Of a stretch of 64,000 nucleotides of DNA, positions 1-9,115 are shown in pieces. The notes beneath the pieces are model-generated. The model did no database searches. It was not told the DNA's origin and worked only from the letters and a program-made list of their open reading frames with translations. Position 1 is the first letter of the stretch. Every line of letters begins with the position of its first letter. This DNA is from Symbiodinium microadriaticum (lineage: Eukaryota; Sar; Dinophyceae; Suessiales; Symbiodiniaceae): assembly GCA_001939145.1 (NCBI GenBank), contig LSRX01000052.1, positions 550,200-614,199 on the forward strand, given 5' to 3'. The translations under genes and the position numbers were made by a program.

Positions 1-710
1 CCATGCTGGGCTTGAACATCGCAGATTGAATCTTACTCATCGCTCAGAAAGTCCTTCAACGCGCATTCTTACACGCAGTGACAGATGCAGTTAATTCCCC
101 GGCCCTAAAAGGCTGTAAACCAAAACAACAGAATACTACTACACACGGAAAGTAAAGCCAAAACCCCAAACTTGCAAATGCTAAGTTATCATTTTGCAAG
201 TTTAGGGTTAAGCCCCAAACCGAAAGCCCGAGAGTAAGATGCCCTAGCCCCCAAACCCTAGACCGACAAAACTAAACCCTAAAACCCCAACTAGAGTTGG
301 TAGCCCAGGCATCGTGACCTGGCACGCGGAAGCTCTCGATGCTGCAACAGGTGACGTCGTTTTTTTTTAAAGGGTTTGTTGTTTGTTTCGAGGGTTTTGG
401 GTTGCGGGTTGTGGGTTGCAGGGCTTTGGGTGAGCTTTGTTTATACGAGCTTGGGGTTGACGCTAAAAGATTTCGTCACGTGTTATAGTGGTACCAACTG
501 CTGTACTGTTTATGGGGCTCTATACAGTCAGTAAGGGTTTTGGGTTCAGGATTTTTGGCTTTGACTAGGGTTTGGGTTTGGACTTTAGGGCTTTGCTTCA
601 GGATTTTGGTTGTAGGATGTTGTCTGTTTCAGGGCTCCTGGTTTGGGATTCAGGTAGTTTTAACGTCAAGGAAACGGTTGCCTTGTTTGCGCCACGTCAG
701 CGCAGGTCCT
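1..710. other. Left edge: diverged telomere-like sequence, no gene seen
   Basis: CCCTAAA-like heptamers occur around 200-295 and TTTAGGG-like ones around 380-440 and 536-660, all degenerate. Short ORFs here are built from heptamer readings and have no convincing splice context. No gene can be supported. Confidence 0.55.
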
Positions 711-798
711 CATAGGCTCCTAAGTAGTTCCTTTTTGGGATTACCTTATAGGATTCTGAATACATAAACCACAAAAAGGAACTACTTAGGAGCCTATG
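711..798. mobile_element. TIR element family A, copy 1
   Basis: Near-perfect inverted termini of about 27 bp (CATAGGCTCCTAAGTAGTTC at the left, its complement at the right) enclose a core of about 35 bp. The family is 88-96 bp long. Better bounded copies end TACCC..GGGTA, suggesting a TA target duplication. Non-autonomous, MITE-like. Other copies: 2202, 3107, 15329, 58860 and the divergent pair at 48029/48187. Confidence 0.85.
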
Positions 799-860
799 GG
801 ATCTGGGTCGCCATGCCCCCGCCCCCACTGGGGGAAGTGACCTTCCCTCCTTTGACCTTT

Positions 861-970
861 CCTTAAGGACGAAATGAACCCTAAAAGGTTTTAGGGTTCA
901 TATACCATATAGAGATTCATAGTTTAAGGGTATAGGGCCCCTACTTTAAAGGGTCATGTCGTCCTGAAGG
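861..970. mobile_element. TIR element family I, copy 1
   Basis: Termini CCTTAAGGACGA.. and ..TCGTCCTGAAGG are inverted. The core carries ATATACCATATAG and GGGTATAGGGCCCCTACT. About 100-115 bp. Related copies at 1958, 13711 (split by a telomeric array), 36716 and 43706. Confidence 0.8.
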
Positions 971-1014
971 TTCAATCGCCCAGCGACCATCCTACCTTGG
1001 ATTGCTCAGCACAG

Positions 1015-1395
1015 TTCCAGCTGCCGCCAGGCAACAGTTTCTGGGAAGCATTCGACTGGGACCATGTTCCGCATGCTCTTGAGTTCTTCAGTCGCCTTGC
1101 CGCCGTTCACTGCAAGTGGTCACAAGGCCGAGTTGTGGTGTGCACCCAAGTTGCTTCGTTCGGACCTTGGCCAATCTTGCTTTGCAGAATAAGGCAACAG
1201 TGGCATGTCATGAGTCTGTCTGCCTCCACAGAATGTGGTGTTGGCTGTGTGCTCTGTGCTCAGAGCAGTGGAGATCGTCATTTCTGCAGCCGCTTAAGAG
1301 GAACATTTGAAGAGTCCTGCTGTTCCAGCTGCAGGGCACAGTTGTATTTTTGCGAGGTTCCGCGTGCACCGGACGGAATGAAGGCTCCCTGGTGA
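1015..1395 (+). CDS. Cysteine-rich exon-like block, unknown product
   Basis: A 381-nt open block follows the acceptor-like TTGCTCAGCACAG and ends in TGA. A GTGATC just before the stop could instead be a donor. It encodes about 126 residues, beginning FQLPPGNSFWEAFDWDHV. The C-terminal half is Cys-rich (CGVGCVLC, CCSSC), which could bind metal or form disulfides. No family is recognised. The block lacks heptamer-derived residues, unlike neighbouring ORFs. The 5' partner exon was not found. Confidence 0.45.
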   Translation, partial: FQLPPGNSFWEAFDWDHVPHALEFFSRLAAVHCKWSQGRVVVCTQVASFGPWPILLCRIRQQWHVMSLSASTECGVGCVLCAQSSGDRHFCSRLRGTFEESCCSSCRAQLYFCEVPRAPDGMKAPW

Positions 1396-1599
1396 TCACT
1401 ATTCCAACGATCTGGACTGGTCGACTGTGCAAGATGCAGTGTTTTCGGTACCTGATGTCGCAGAGTCCCCTAAACTTCTCCTAAACCCTAAACCCTAAAC
1501 TTCCCCTTTTAAGCCAAATGCATCTCGAGTGGCTAGACCAGGTTGGGGGGTTCGTATAATCTCTACGTATACGGTCCCGATCAGCCGAAAAGTCGGGTG

Positions 1600-1706
1600 C
1601 CCAAGGGTCCATGTGCCCAAATAGCATATATTTTGGCTCCAAAGCACGTATATAAGGACTACTTTAAGGCCAAAGTATATACAATTTGGGTACATGGACC
1701 CTTGGG
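1600..1706. mobile_element. TIR element family B, copy 1
   Basis: Inverted ends CCCAAGGGTCCATG / CATGGACCCTTGGG. Family B is about 105-120 bp: TACCCTAAGGGTCCATGTAC at the left, a core with GTATATACTTTGGCC, and the complement at the right. It is the commonest family here, with about 13 copies or fragments. Confidence 0.85.
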
Positions 1707-1957
1707 GAAACCCAAACTCGAAACCTGGGTTCAGGGTTTAGGTAAAGTTTAGGGTAGATCTTCCAGGAGGAAGGCATACCCTCGGGCCATGTTCGGAAGT
1801 TCGGACACCAGGTATACCTCAGTAGAGCTGACCTGAGTATCCAAACGCCCGGAACACCGCACCACTAGAGTTCCGGCCTTGAGCATGTGAGTACATCCTA
1901 AGCTTTTTCTGGCCGAGGGACGCCCCTGCATTGACCGCCCTTCACAAACCTATGAAC

Positions 1958-2065
1958 TTTAAGGACGACATGAGCGCTGAAATGTTCTAAGGTTCAACAC
2001 CATATAGGGATTCACAGTATAAGGGTATAGGGCCCCTACTTTTAAGGGTCATTCCGTCTTTAAGG
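1958..2065. mobile_element. TIR element family I, copy 2
   Basis: TTTAAGGACGACATGA at the left and TCATTCCGTCTTTAAGGA at the right, with the shared core GGGTATAGGGCCCCTAC. More diverged on the left arm than the copy at 861. Confidence 0.75.
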
Positions 2066-2201
2066 AAGAGTGAAATAACTTGAGTTTGTTGGAGTTGGAG
2101 GTGTCAAGTAGGGCACTGAGATCCATGGCAGTCAGGGTTTCTGCTTTGCAGGCCTAGCTAAGCCCTTAAAGTTCGCAACCCCGAAACCTCAAACTCTGAA
2201 G

Positions 2202-2295
2202 TACCCGTAGGCTCCTAAGTAGGTCCTTTTTGTGGTTTATATGGAGAATCCTGTAAGGTAATCCCAAAAAGGAACTACTATGGAGCCTATGGGTA
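2202..2295. mobile_element. TIR element family A, copy 2
   Basis: TACCCGTAGGCTCCTAAGTA .. ACTATGGAGCCTATGGGTA. It sits between GAA|GTACCC at the left and GGGTAAAG| at the right, so donor- and acceptor-like signals lie at its edges. The flanks (2149-2200 and 2299-2320) can be read as exon pieces, but weakly. Confidence 0.8.
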
Positions 2296-2490
2296 AAGCC
2301 CAAGTCCAACAGACGGCAAGGTTTACGGAGGCCTGTGATAGTTAAAGCCTGACGGTTTCTCTTGGGCTTCGAAGACTTAGGCATCGAACACCCAAGGCCC
2401 AATAGAACTCAAAGACTTGAAGCGCGAAATCCCCGACAATATATCCTAGAACCCAAAACCAGGAGCCAACCCTAAACACTAGGCCCTAAA

Positions 2491-2541
2491 ATCCTAAACC
2501 CTAAACCCTTAAACCCTAAACCCTTAAACCCTAAACCCTAA
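2491..2541. repeat. Interstitial telomere-like array (CCCTAAA)
   Basis: About seven heptamers with minor slips (an extra T or C). A shorter tract at 2840-2886 has the same sense. Confidence 0.9.
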
Positions 2542-3106
2542 TTCCGAAGTTTGATAAATCATAAGGCCTGGAAGGCCTTCGTTTGTTCGGTCTGGGCCAT
2601 GTCTGGACGCAACCTTTGAGGGTTCAGGGTTTGGGGGTAGAGGCGGGGGCGTAGTCCCTAAATCCTTAATTTTCCCCAAATCCTAAGCCCCAAATCCCAA
2701 ATTCTCCAGACTCCAAGCTCTGTAGTAGAAGTCCAAAAGTTGGAAACTCAATAGCCTCAAGCCTTAACAGTAATGTATAGGGAAGGCCGGCACTATTTGT
2801 CCTCACTCCGGTTTCCAACTTTTTGGGGGTTTACCGCCCTAAACTCCAAACCCTAAACTCCCCTAAACCCTAAACCCTAAACACTAAACCGTGCCTAAGT
2901 CTTTCTTACAAGTTCAGAGTCGTTAGAGAATCAGCACATCGTAGCACCAGGGTTTAGCGTAGAGGCGTGTAGGGTCCAGGAGTCTAGTGTTTAGGATTTA
3001 CAGGTTTTAGGGTTTAGGGGGTTTAGAGTTTTAGGGGTTTAGGGTTTAGGTACGACAATACCACCCCGTATAAAGTTATACAGGACCCACCATACAGACA
3101 AGCCGA

Positions 3107-3200
3107 TACCCACAGGCTCCTTAGTAGTTCATTTTTGTGGTTTATATTGATGATCCTATAAAGTATTCCCAAAAAGGAACTACTAATGAGCCTATGGGTA
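3107..3200. mobile_element. TIR element family A, copy 3
   Basis: TACCCACAGGCTCCTTAGTA .. TACTAATGAGCCTATGGGTA, 94 bp, with terminal TA on both sides. Confidence 0.85.
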
Positions 3201-3261
3201 AAGACTGTACACATATCTGTACAAGTACTTCAACCACTTCCCCCCTCGAACCGAAACCCTG

Positions 3262-3444
3262 GCCCCTATAGACCCTAAGCCCTAAACCCCTAAACCCTAA
3301 ACCCCTAAACCCTAAACCCTAAAGCCCTAAACCCTAAACCCCTAAACCCCTAAACCCTAAAACCCTAAACCCTAAAGCCCTAAACCCCTAAACCCTAAAC
3401 CCTAAGTAAACTCTAATTAAGCCCTAAAACCTAAGCCCTAAACC
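3262..3444. repeat. Interstitial telomere-like array (CCCTAAA)
   Basis: About 25 heptamer or octamer units (CCCTAAA, CCCCTAAA). It ends directly against the acceptor-like CCGCCAG of the exon at 3458. Confidence 0.95.
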
Positions 3445-3457
3445 CTAAACCCGCCAG

Positions 3458-5939
3458 GTGTCCGAACCGGCTGCTGCGGTGCGGCTTTGGCGCGAGAGGG
3501 GAATGGCCATGAGCCGCTGCTGGCTGCAGAGCCTCCTGCGGTGGAGACGATGCCCTGAGATATGCAGGTAAAAAGCGACGGCTTCGGGTTGTTTAGGGCC
3601 AAGTTTAGGGAGGAAGTATAGGGCAGTATAGGGCTGATAAACCAAAAAACCCTAAACCCCTAAGCCCCTAGACCCCTAAACCCAAAGCCCCTAAACCCTA
3701 TCTAGGGTTTAGGGACGCTTCCTACCAGGGTCTCTTGAAGCGTTGTGTAAGGGTTTTAGGGTTTCAGGGTTGAAGAGCTTGCGGACCCAAGCCTTCCAGT
3801 ATCCCGTAATTCAGGGAATATCCCTAAGATGATTTAAGGTAAAGTCCTTAATCAAGGGATTTTGGAAGGTCTAGGGAGTTCAGGGTGTAGGGTTAGGATT
3901 CGATCGTTGTCTAGGTGATTTTGCCTCTGTTGGTTCCGTAGTTCTCCAATACCCAACCTTTAAACTTTTTGGGTTCCTATTTTTTGGTAATGGTCTGAAA
4001 GTTAAACCTTTTTCCTGGCCTATTGGGGAAGCAGTCAAAAACCCTAAACCCTAAACTACTAAACCCTAAACCCCTAAACCCTTAAACCCTACAGGTTCTG
4101 CTCATTTCCCTTGCGGACCGAAGGGCCCTGGCCCTCTTCCCTTGTGCTGCGAAGGTCTCGTTGGCGAATTAGGGTTTAGGGTTTTAGGGCTTTAGGGTTT
4201 TAGGGTTTAGGATTTAGGGTTTAGGGTTTAGGGGTTTCGGGTTTAGGGTTTTAGGGTTTTAGGGTTTAGGGGTTCAAAGGGGTTAAGGTTCAATTAGGGT
4301 TTAGGGGTTTCGTGTTTGGGGGTTTTTAGAGTTTTAGGGTTTAGGGTTTCGTCCTTAAGGCTTGCGAAAGGATACCTCAACATGAGAGAATTTGCTTTCC
4401 CTCGAGGGGGCCGTGTCAGGTGGGGTATCCAGAGCCTTAGCCCTCAGCTCCCTAAACCCGTAAAACTTAAAACCCCCAACTGACACGAAACCCTAAGCTG
4501 ACCCTGAACATTTATAGGGTTTAGGGTTTAGGGGTTTAGGGTTTAGGTTTAGGTTTAGGACCCTCCGTGTACTCACCTCTTCTGCGAGGACGAGAAGCGT
4601 CGTTGTGTTGCACGATCAGTTTTCAAAAGGAAGGTCGTAGGCCTAAGCCCTAAAGACTTGAAGGCCAAAGGTTCTTAAAGCCTAAAAACACCCTAAACCC
4701 AAAACCCTAAACCCTCAACCCTAAACCCAAACTGCAGAACCCTGAACACAACACCCTAAACCCTAAACCGTATTAACCGCAAGAGCGGCACAGTCTAGGA
4801 CATGTTCAGGTGGGTAGTTACCGTTATAGGAGCCTTATAGAAGGTCTATATACCTTATAGAAGTCTTATAGAAGCCCTAAATACACTAAACTCCCCACCT
4901 GTACCCTAAACCCTAGACCCTAAATACCCTAAACTCCCCACTTGTACCCTAAACCCTGAACGCTAAATACCCTAAACTCCCCACCTCTACCCTAAACCCT
5001 ACACCCTAACCACCCTAAACCCCTAAACCCCTAAACCCCTAAAACCCTAAAACCCTAAACCCCTAAACCCTAAACCCCTAAGCCCCTAAACCCCTAAACC
5101 CCTAAACCCTAAACCCCTAAGCCCCTAAACCCCTAAACCCCTAAACCCTAAACTCTCCACCTGTAGTTTCCTTTAAAGATCCCTTTAAGGAACCCCTAAA
5201 CCATAGATCCCTTTAAGGAACCCTTACTTACATACTTGCTAACCCAGAGGGTCCGAGTACCCAAATAGTGAGGTTTTAGGTCCCAAAATCCATACTCTGA
5301 ATGGTTTTTGGACCTTGAAACCCTGCTATTTGGGTACTTGGACCCGTAGGCTAAGTCCTTTAACACAGGCCATGGATCTTCCAGACCTCACGGTCGCAGC
5401 CAGCAACAGCTTCGGCAGGGAGCTGAGAGGACGGTGCCATTCCCTCAGGGTCCGTTTAGGGGGTTAGGGGTTTAGGGTTTAGGGGTTTAGGGTTTAGGTT
5501 TTTAGAGGTTTAGGGTTATAGGGTCTAGGGTTCAAAATTCAGGAGTTTAAGGTTTAAAATTTTGGGGTTTAGAGCAACCCTGCCTGCTGCGCTACTCTTC
5601 GGCCCCACCAAGTGGTCGACCAGACCCGGCTCGGGGTTCCTAGGGCACCCCGACCCCGGGGGGTTATCCGAGAGACTCTGAGGTTAGTCATATGGGCCCC
5701 TAACTGTCTGACGGTTTAGGGTTTAGGGTTTAGGGTTTAGGGTTTAGGGTAAGGTTAGAAGTATGGGCCCCTAATATGGACCCTTAGGCCTTTCTAGGGA
5801 CCCTTAAAGGTACATATAGGGTATATAGCAGGTGTATAAAGGATCCCAGGGTTAAGGGCCCATACTAGGGGCCCATGGTTTCAATTCCGGGAGACGCCTC
5901 GAGCTCAGGAGGTACAAACACAGCGTGGACAGCCTTTAG
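3458..5939 (+). CDS. Six-exon gene model (3' part), unknown product
   Basis: Exons by eye: 3458-3567, 4095-4154, 4559-4633, 5385-5449, 5573-5635 and 5869-5939 (TAG). They total 444 nt and stay in one frame across all five joins (phases 2, 2, 2, 1, 1), giving 147 residues. Short samples are VSEPAAAVRLWRERGMAMSR (exon 1), VVVLHDQFSKG (exon 3) and LELRRYKHSVDSL (end). Donors are GTAAAA, GTCTCG, GTCGTA, GTCCGT and GTTCCT; two acceptors are TTTAG supplied by telomere-like repeats. Introns hold elements D, M and C plus heptamer arrays. No family is recognised and the 5' end is not identified. Exon 4 has an alternative reading from 5369 (AMDLPDLTVAASN). Confidence 0.45.
3790..3873. mobile_element. 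Family Q-like hairpin element
   Basis: AGCCTTCCAGTATCCC at the left against GGGATTTTGGAAGGTCT at the right, with ATATCCCTAAGATGATTTAAGG in the core. Related to the Q copy at 34105. It lies inside the first intron of the 3458-5939 model. Confidence 0.6.
3939..4032. mobile_element. Family D repeat, copy 1
   Basis: About 95 bp, beginning TAGTTCTCCAATACCCAACC and ending GGCCTATTGGGGAAGC, with short inverted ends TTCTCCAATA / TATTGGGGAA. The second copy is at 15426. Recurrence plus hairpin ends supports a small mobile element. Confidence 0.7.
4167..4350. repeat. Interstitial telomere-like array (TTTAGGG)
   Basis: About 20 units including TTTTAGGG and TTTAGGGG variants. The strand sense is opposite to the array at 3262. 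Makes up most of the intron 4155-4558. Confidence 0.95.
4793..4903. mobile_element. TIR element family M, copy 1
   Basis: TCTAGGACATGTTCAGGTGG at the left, CTCCCCACCTGTA at the right, and a core of repeated CCTTATAGAAG. Other copies at 48809 (opposite orientation) and 53332. Inverted core termini CAGGTGGG / CCCCACCTG. Confidence 0.75.
4888..5165. repeat. Telomere-like array bounded by four copies of an element end
   Basis: The 16-mer AAACTCCCCACCTGTA (right end of element M) occurs at 4888, 4931 and 4974 (one mismatch each in the last two) and 5150 (one mismatch). CCCTAAA tracts separate the copies. The same arrangement recurs at 53426-53550. Confidence 0.9.
5242..5351. mobile_element. TIR element family C, copy 1
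   Basis: ACCCAGAGGGTCCGAGTACC .. GGTACTTGGACCCGTAGG. Core with CCATACTCTGAATGG. Family C (about 110 bp) differs from B in TCCGAGTA/TACTTGGA ends and a GGTTTTAGG core. Copies at 17691, 29648, 51816, 55048 and 58601; a short subtype C2 at 19184 and 53646. Confidence 0.8.
5450..5572 (+). repeat. Telomere-like array filling a candidate intron
   Basis: Between the exons ending 5449 and starting 5573 the sequence is GTCCG followed by about 110 nt of TTTAGGG-like units, ending GGGGTTTAG. The heptamer supplies the acceptor TTTAG and nearly all of the intron body. Confidence 0.7.
5688..5877. mobile_element. Family L hairpin element interrupted by a heptamer array
   Basis: Ends CATATGGGCCCCTAA / ACTAGGGGCCCATGG are inverted. 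A TTTAGGG array (5713-5750) is bracketed by a 22-bp near-duplicate (5682-5703 and 5753-5774, three mismatches) of the left flank. The right end holds the AG used as acceptor by the exon at 5869. Confidence 0.6.
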
Positions 5940-6304
5940 GTGCAGGCGTGATAAGCAATATCATCTACCTGGACTACAACCAAATATCCCCTTTCACTTC
6001 CACACACTGAGCTTCGGTGTTCAACCTTCCACTTCCGGGCAACCTTTGTAATACCCAGTACACCTCAATAACTGGACTGGGAATACTTAAGGGTTCTACA
6101 CCGATCTACAGAATCATTCTCATTCGCACATCCACTGTATTACTCAACCTAATCTTCGTCTTCATCCGCAGCATAATGAAAGGTAGTTCTAAGAAATAGG
6201 TCATCAACATCACCATGCTGATCACCAGGATGGCCATGCTAATCTTGATGATGAGACCATTAGAATCAAGAATCGTCATGTCGTGTAGCGTTCTTAACAT
6301 CATG

Positions 6305-6355
6305 ATCACGATCATCATCGTCATCATCATCATCATGATCACATCCATCACAGTC
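6305..6355. repeat. ATC/GAT-rich microsatellite
   Basis: Imperfect ATCATC and ATGATC units. On the - strand it produces the low-complexity Met/Ile-rich ORF at 6106-6351, which is not taken as a gene. The 5940-6485 stretch otherwise holds no array and no recognised element. Confidence 0.8.
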
Positions 6356-6485
6356 GTGAGAGTATTTCTGCTGCAACAATACTGATGCTGCTACTTCTTA
6401 TCCGAATCCTTCCTTTTCAGAAGCTGAATTACATGTCATGATTTCAACCTGATCCCAGAATAGACCGCGAAGCACCATTCCAGCA

Positions 6486-6653
6486 TCAACGCATGCAAGA
6501 CTGGAAACTGCTGTTTCTTACGAGGGAAACCGTCTCTCCAACATTGATAATCTCGGCCAAACCATCACCGATAGCTTCGGGTTGTCTACTCGATGTTGCC
6601 TCTGCTAGATAATCTGTGAACTTGGAAGAACTACATTTCTGCGAGAAAATCCG
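6486..6653 (-). CDS. Minus-strand exon-like block with LAEATS motif
   Basis: Open to a TGA at 6486-6488, reading KFTDYLAEATSSRQPEAIGD and later GLAEIINVGETVSLV. The same motif (FKITGCLAEATS) is encoded about 200 bp upstream on the same strand at 6663-6887, so two diverged copies of one coding segment lie in tandem. No family is recognised. Start not determined. Confidence 0.4.
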   Translation of the reverse strand, partial: RIFSQKCSSSKFTDYLAEATSSRQPEAIGDGLAEIINVGETVSLVRNSSFQSCMR

Positions 6654-6662
6654 CACTTGTCG

Positions 6663-6887
6663 TCAACCAAAACACGCACGAGAGATCCTATCTTTCCTCA
6701 AGAAGAAGAAGAAGTTTATGTCAAGACGGCAACTTGACCTCAAGAGTTGAAAGACAACAGCATACCTAAAGTTTCGTTGCTTGCGCGATGTAGCCTCTGC
6801 CAAACAGCCTGTGATCTTGAAAAAGGGACATGCTACAAGGAACAGCATTCGTTTTTGTGCCCAGCATAAGCTTTCTGGTTCCTTCAT
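6663..6887 (-). CDS. Minus-strand ORF, paralogous to 6486-6653
   Basis: 75 codons with an ATG. It contains FFKITGCLAEATSRKQ, matching the LAEATS segment of the neighbouring block over about 47 nt at the DNA level (6591 region against 6787 region). Likely a local duplication of an exon. Function unknown. Confidence 0.35.
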   Translation of the reverse strand: MKEPESLCWAQKRMLFLVACPFFKITGCLAEATSRKQRNFRYAVVFQLLRSSCRLDINFFFFLRKDRISRACFG

Positions 6888-7288
6888 GGGGGTTGACAGG
6901 GGTTCACCATAGTGTTGCCAATGCCTTGCAGTCCATGTAATGTAAGTGCCTGAAGTCTTGGGATACGGCTATACTCCAATTACCTAAACAAGTAGGTTCG
7001 ATAGGATTCCGGCAGGGTTTAGCGATAAGGCTGCTCGTTTGAAGGCGGGGTGCTCTAGGCCTTGGGTGGATGGGGGTTGGGGTTTGCAGTTCGGGCCTCT
7101 TTTAGGGCTTTAGAGATGATGTTTTGGGGTTGAGGATTTTAGGGTTCACGGTTTCGGCTTCATGTAGGGTGCAGGGTTTTTAGGTTTTAGCGTTCCGGGT
7201 TCAGGAGCCTAAGGGGCTTTAGGCTCGAGGTCTCTGGCTTAGTCTTTAGGCTACCGGACGTATAGAGCTGGAGCAGCAGAGCTTGAAG

Positions 7289-7333
7289 GTACCCCAGAGG
7301 GTCCATCCATAATTACATACATACATACGTACA

Positions 7334-7364
<31 letters not shown>

Positions 7365-7508
7365 GCGTGTATGTATATATATATGTATATATATATGTAT
7401 ATATACATATACACACACATTATGTATTCGGTTCCAAAAAACCTCCCTTTTTTATGGTGTTAGGCATGTAGTAGCACATTACTAGTATAGATGGACCCTC
7501 TTGGTACC
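7289..7508. mobile_element. B-like element with a microsatellite-expanded core
   Basis: GGTACCCCAGAGGGTCCATC at the left and GATGGACCCTCTTGGTACC at the right are inverted. The usual core is replaced by (TACA)n and (TA)n tracts at about 7313-7415, swelling the element to 220 bp. Confidence 0.7.
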
Positions 7509-7584
7509 GGTTAGTGCTTGAGGGCCGCGCCGTAGGTGCTTGTTAGTCGCTTACGCACCGAGGGTTCTTATGGTGTCTCGGAGA

Positions 7585-7720
7585 GTCCATGTGCCAATAA
7601 ATAATAAGGGTTTAGGGTTTATAAGGTTTCAAGGTCCATGTGCCATGTAGTATAAGCTTTGGCCTCAAAGTAGTCCCTAAATAAGTACGTCAGGGCCAAA
7701 GTATCTGCTGCATGTGTATG
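7585..7720. mobile_element. Degenerate B element with telomere-like insert
   Basis: Left-end fragment GTCCATGTGCCA (7585-7596) is repeated exactly at 7634-7645. Between them is AATAATAAGGGTTTAGGGTTTATA. The B core continues after the second copy (GGCCTCAAAGTAGTCCCTA). The right end is decayed. Confidence 0.6.
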
Positions 7721-7997
7721 TGGTTTCGGGGTTTAGGGTACGTTGTGACAAGAGATGTTCTGATCTTGCCCGCCCAGAAAGATGGCTAACGTGAGAATGT
7801 CCGCTTTTAACTTTTCGTGCAGCGTTTATGCACTGCTGTCGCTGCTGCATGGATCGAATCAGTGTTTTCGTGCCATGGCTAGGGCCTGGACATCACGGTC
7901 ACGGCTACCCTCTTCATCATCAGCAGCGCATCCACAGCTACAGTAGACAGTGGTCGCCGTGGTGGCGCTGGGGGTTTCCTCGTCCTCCTCCTCTTTA

Positions 7998-8027
7998 CTA
8001 CTACTACTACTACTACTGCTGCTGCTG

Positions 8028-8063
<36 letters not shown>

Positions 8064-8196
8064 TGGGATGAGCTCTTATTTGACGCTATGTTCTCGCTCT
8101 ATTATCGACTTGCACTACTTTGTTCCAGCCGTGCCTGCCATGTCTTTCTACGTCTGCATGCACAAAAACCACAGCGTCAAACAGGAGCAGAGCGCG

Positions 8197-8239
<43 letters not shown>
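7998..8239. repeat. CTA/CTG triplet microsatellites flanking an assembly gap
   Basis: (CTA)n with CTG interruptions at 7998-8063 and pure (CTA)n at 8199-8239, running into the gap. All poly-Y, poly-L or poly-T ORFs here are repeat readings. Confidence 0.95.
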
Positions 8240-8743
8240 NNNNNNNNNNNNNNNNNNNNNNNNNNNNNNNNNNNNNNNNNNNNNNNNNNNNNNNNNNNNN
8301 NNNNNNNNNNNNNNNNNNNNNNNNNNNNNNNNNNNNNNNNNNNNNNNNNNNNNNNNNNNNNNNNNNNNNNNNNNNNNNNNNNNNNNNNNNNNNNNNNNNN
8401 NNNNNNNNNNNNNNNNNNNNNNNNNNNNNNNNNNNNNNNNNNNNNNNNNNNNNNNNNNNNNNNNNNNNNNNNNNNNNNNNNNNNNNNNNNNNNNNNNNNN
8501 NNNNNNNNNNNNNNNNNNNNNNNNNNNNNNNNNNNNNNNNNNNNNNNNNNNNNNNNNNNNNNNNNNNNNNNNNNNNNNNNNNNNNNNNNNNNNNNNNNNN
8601 NNNNNNNNNNNNNNNNNNNNNNNNNNNNNNNNNNNNNNNNNNNNNNNNNNNNNNNNNNNNNNNNNNNNNNNNNNNNNNNNNNNNNNNNNNNNNNNNNNNN
8701 NNNNNNNNNNNNNNNNNNNNNNNNNNNNNNNNNNNNNNNNNNN
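8240..8743. other. Assembly gap (504 N)
   Basis: A run of N that begins inside a CTA triplet array. Confidence 1.
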
Positions 8744-8912
8744 CCCCCCCAGAATCAAGTCCAAAATCAAGAGCCCGAGTTTACAAACTCGACAAGTCGA
8801 TTTTGAGGCCTCTTATGATGATCGGACATGACGAAAGTGCTGTAAATACCGAGCAAAATGGATGTTGTCTGAACATGGCTAAGAGCAAGTGTAGTTGGTA
8901 GGGGGGTGCCTA

Positions 8913-8913
8913 G

Positions 8914-8961
<48 letters not shown>

Positions 8962-9050
8962 CATTACTACAATTACCACTATTACCATTAACTACTACCA
9001 CCATTACTACTATTTCTACTACTATTACCATTTCTACTATTACTGAATCA
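8913..9050. repeat. CTA triplet microsatellite with diverged tail
   Basis: Pure (CTA)n at 8913-8960, then CCATTACTAC-type variants to about 9045. No gene lies between the gap and 9115. Confidence 0.95.
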
Positions 9051-9115
9051 CAATCCTTGACTGGTGTTACACAACATCGCCTCGTGTAGTACCAAGTATT
9101 TTTCCGTGCAAATAT

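Noticed and set aside
1116..1432. Alternative-frame and minus ORFs over 1015-1395
   Set aside because: Shadows of the longer cysteine-rich frame.
6106..6351. Met/Ile-rich minus ORF
   Set aside because: Translation of an ATC/GAT microsatellite.
7828..8901. Long ORFs spanning the 8 kb gap
   Set aside because: They consist of CTA-triplet readings (poly-Tyr, Leu or Thr) and N translated as X.
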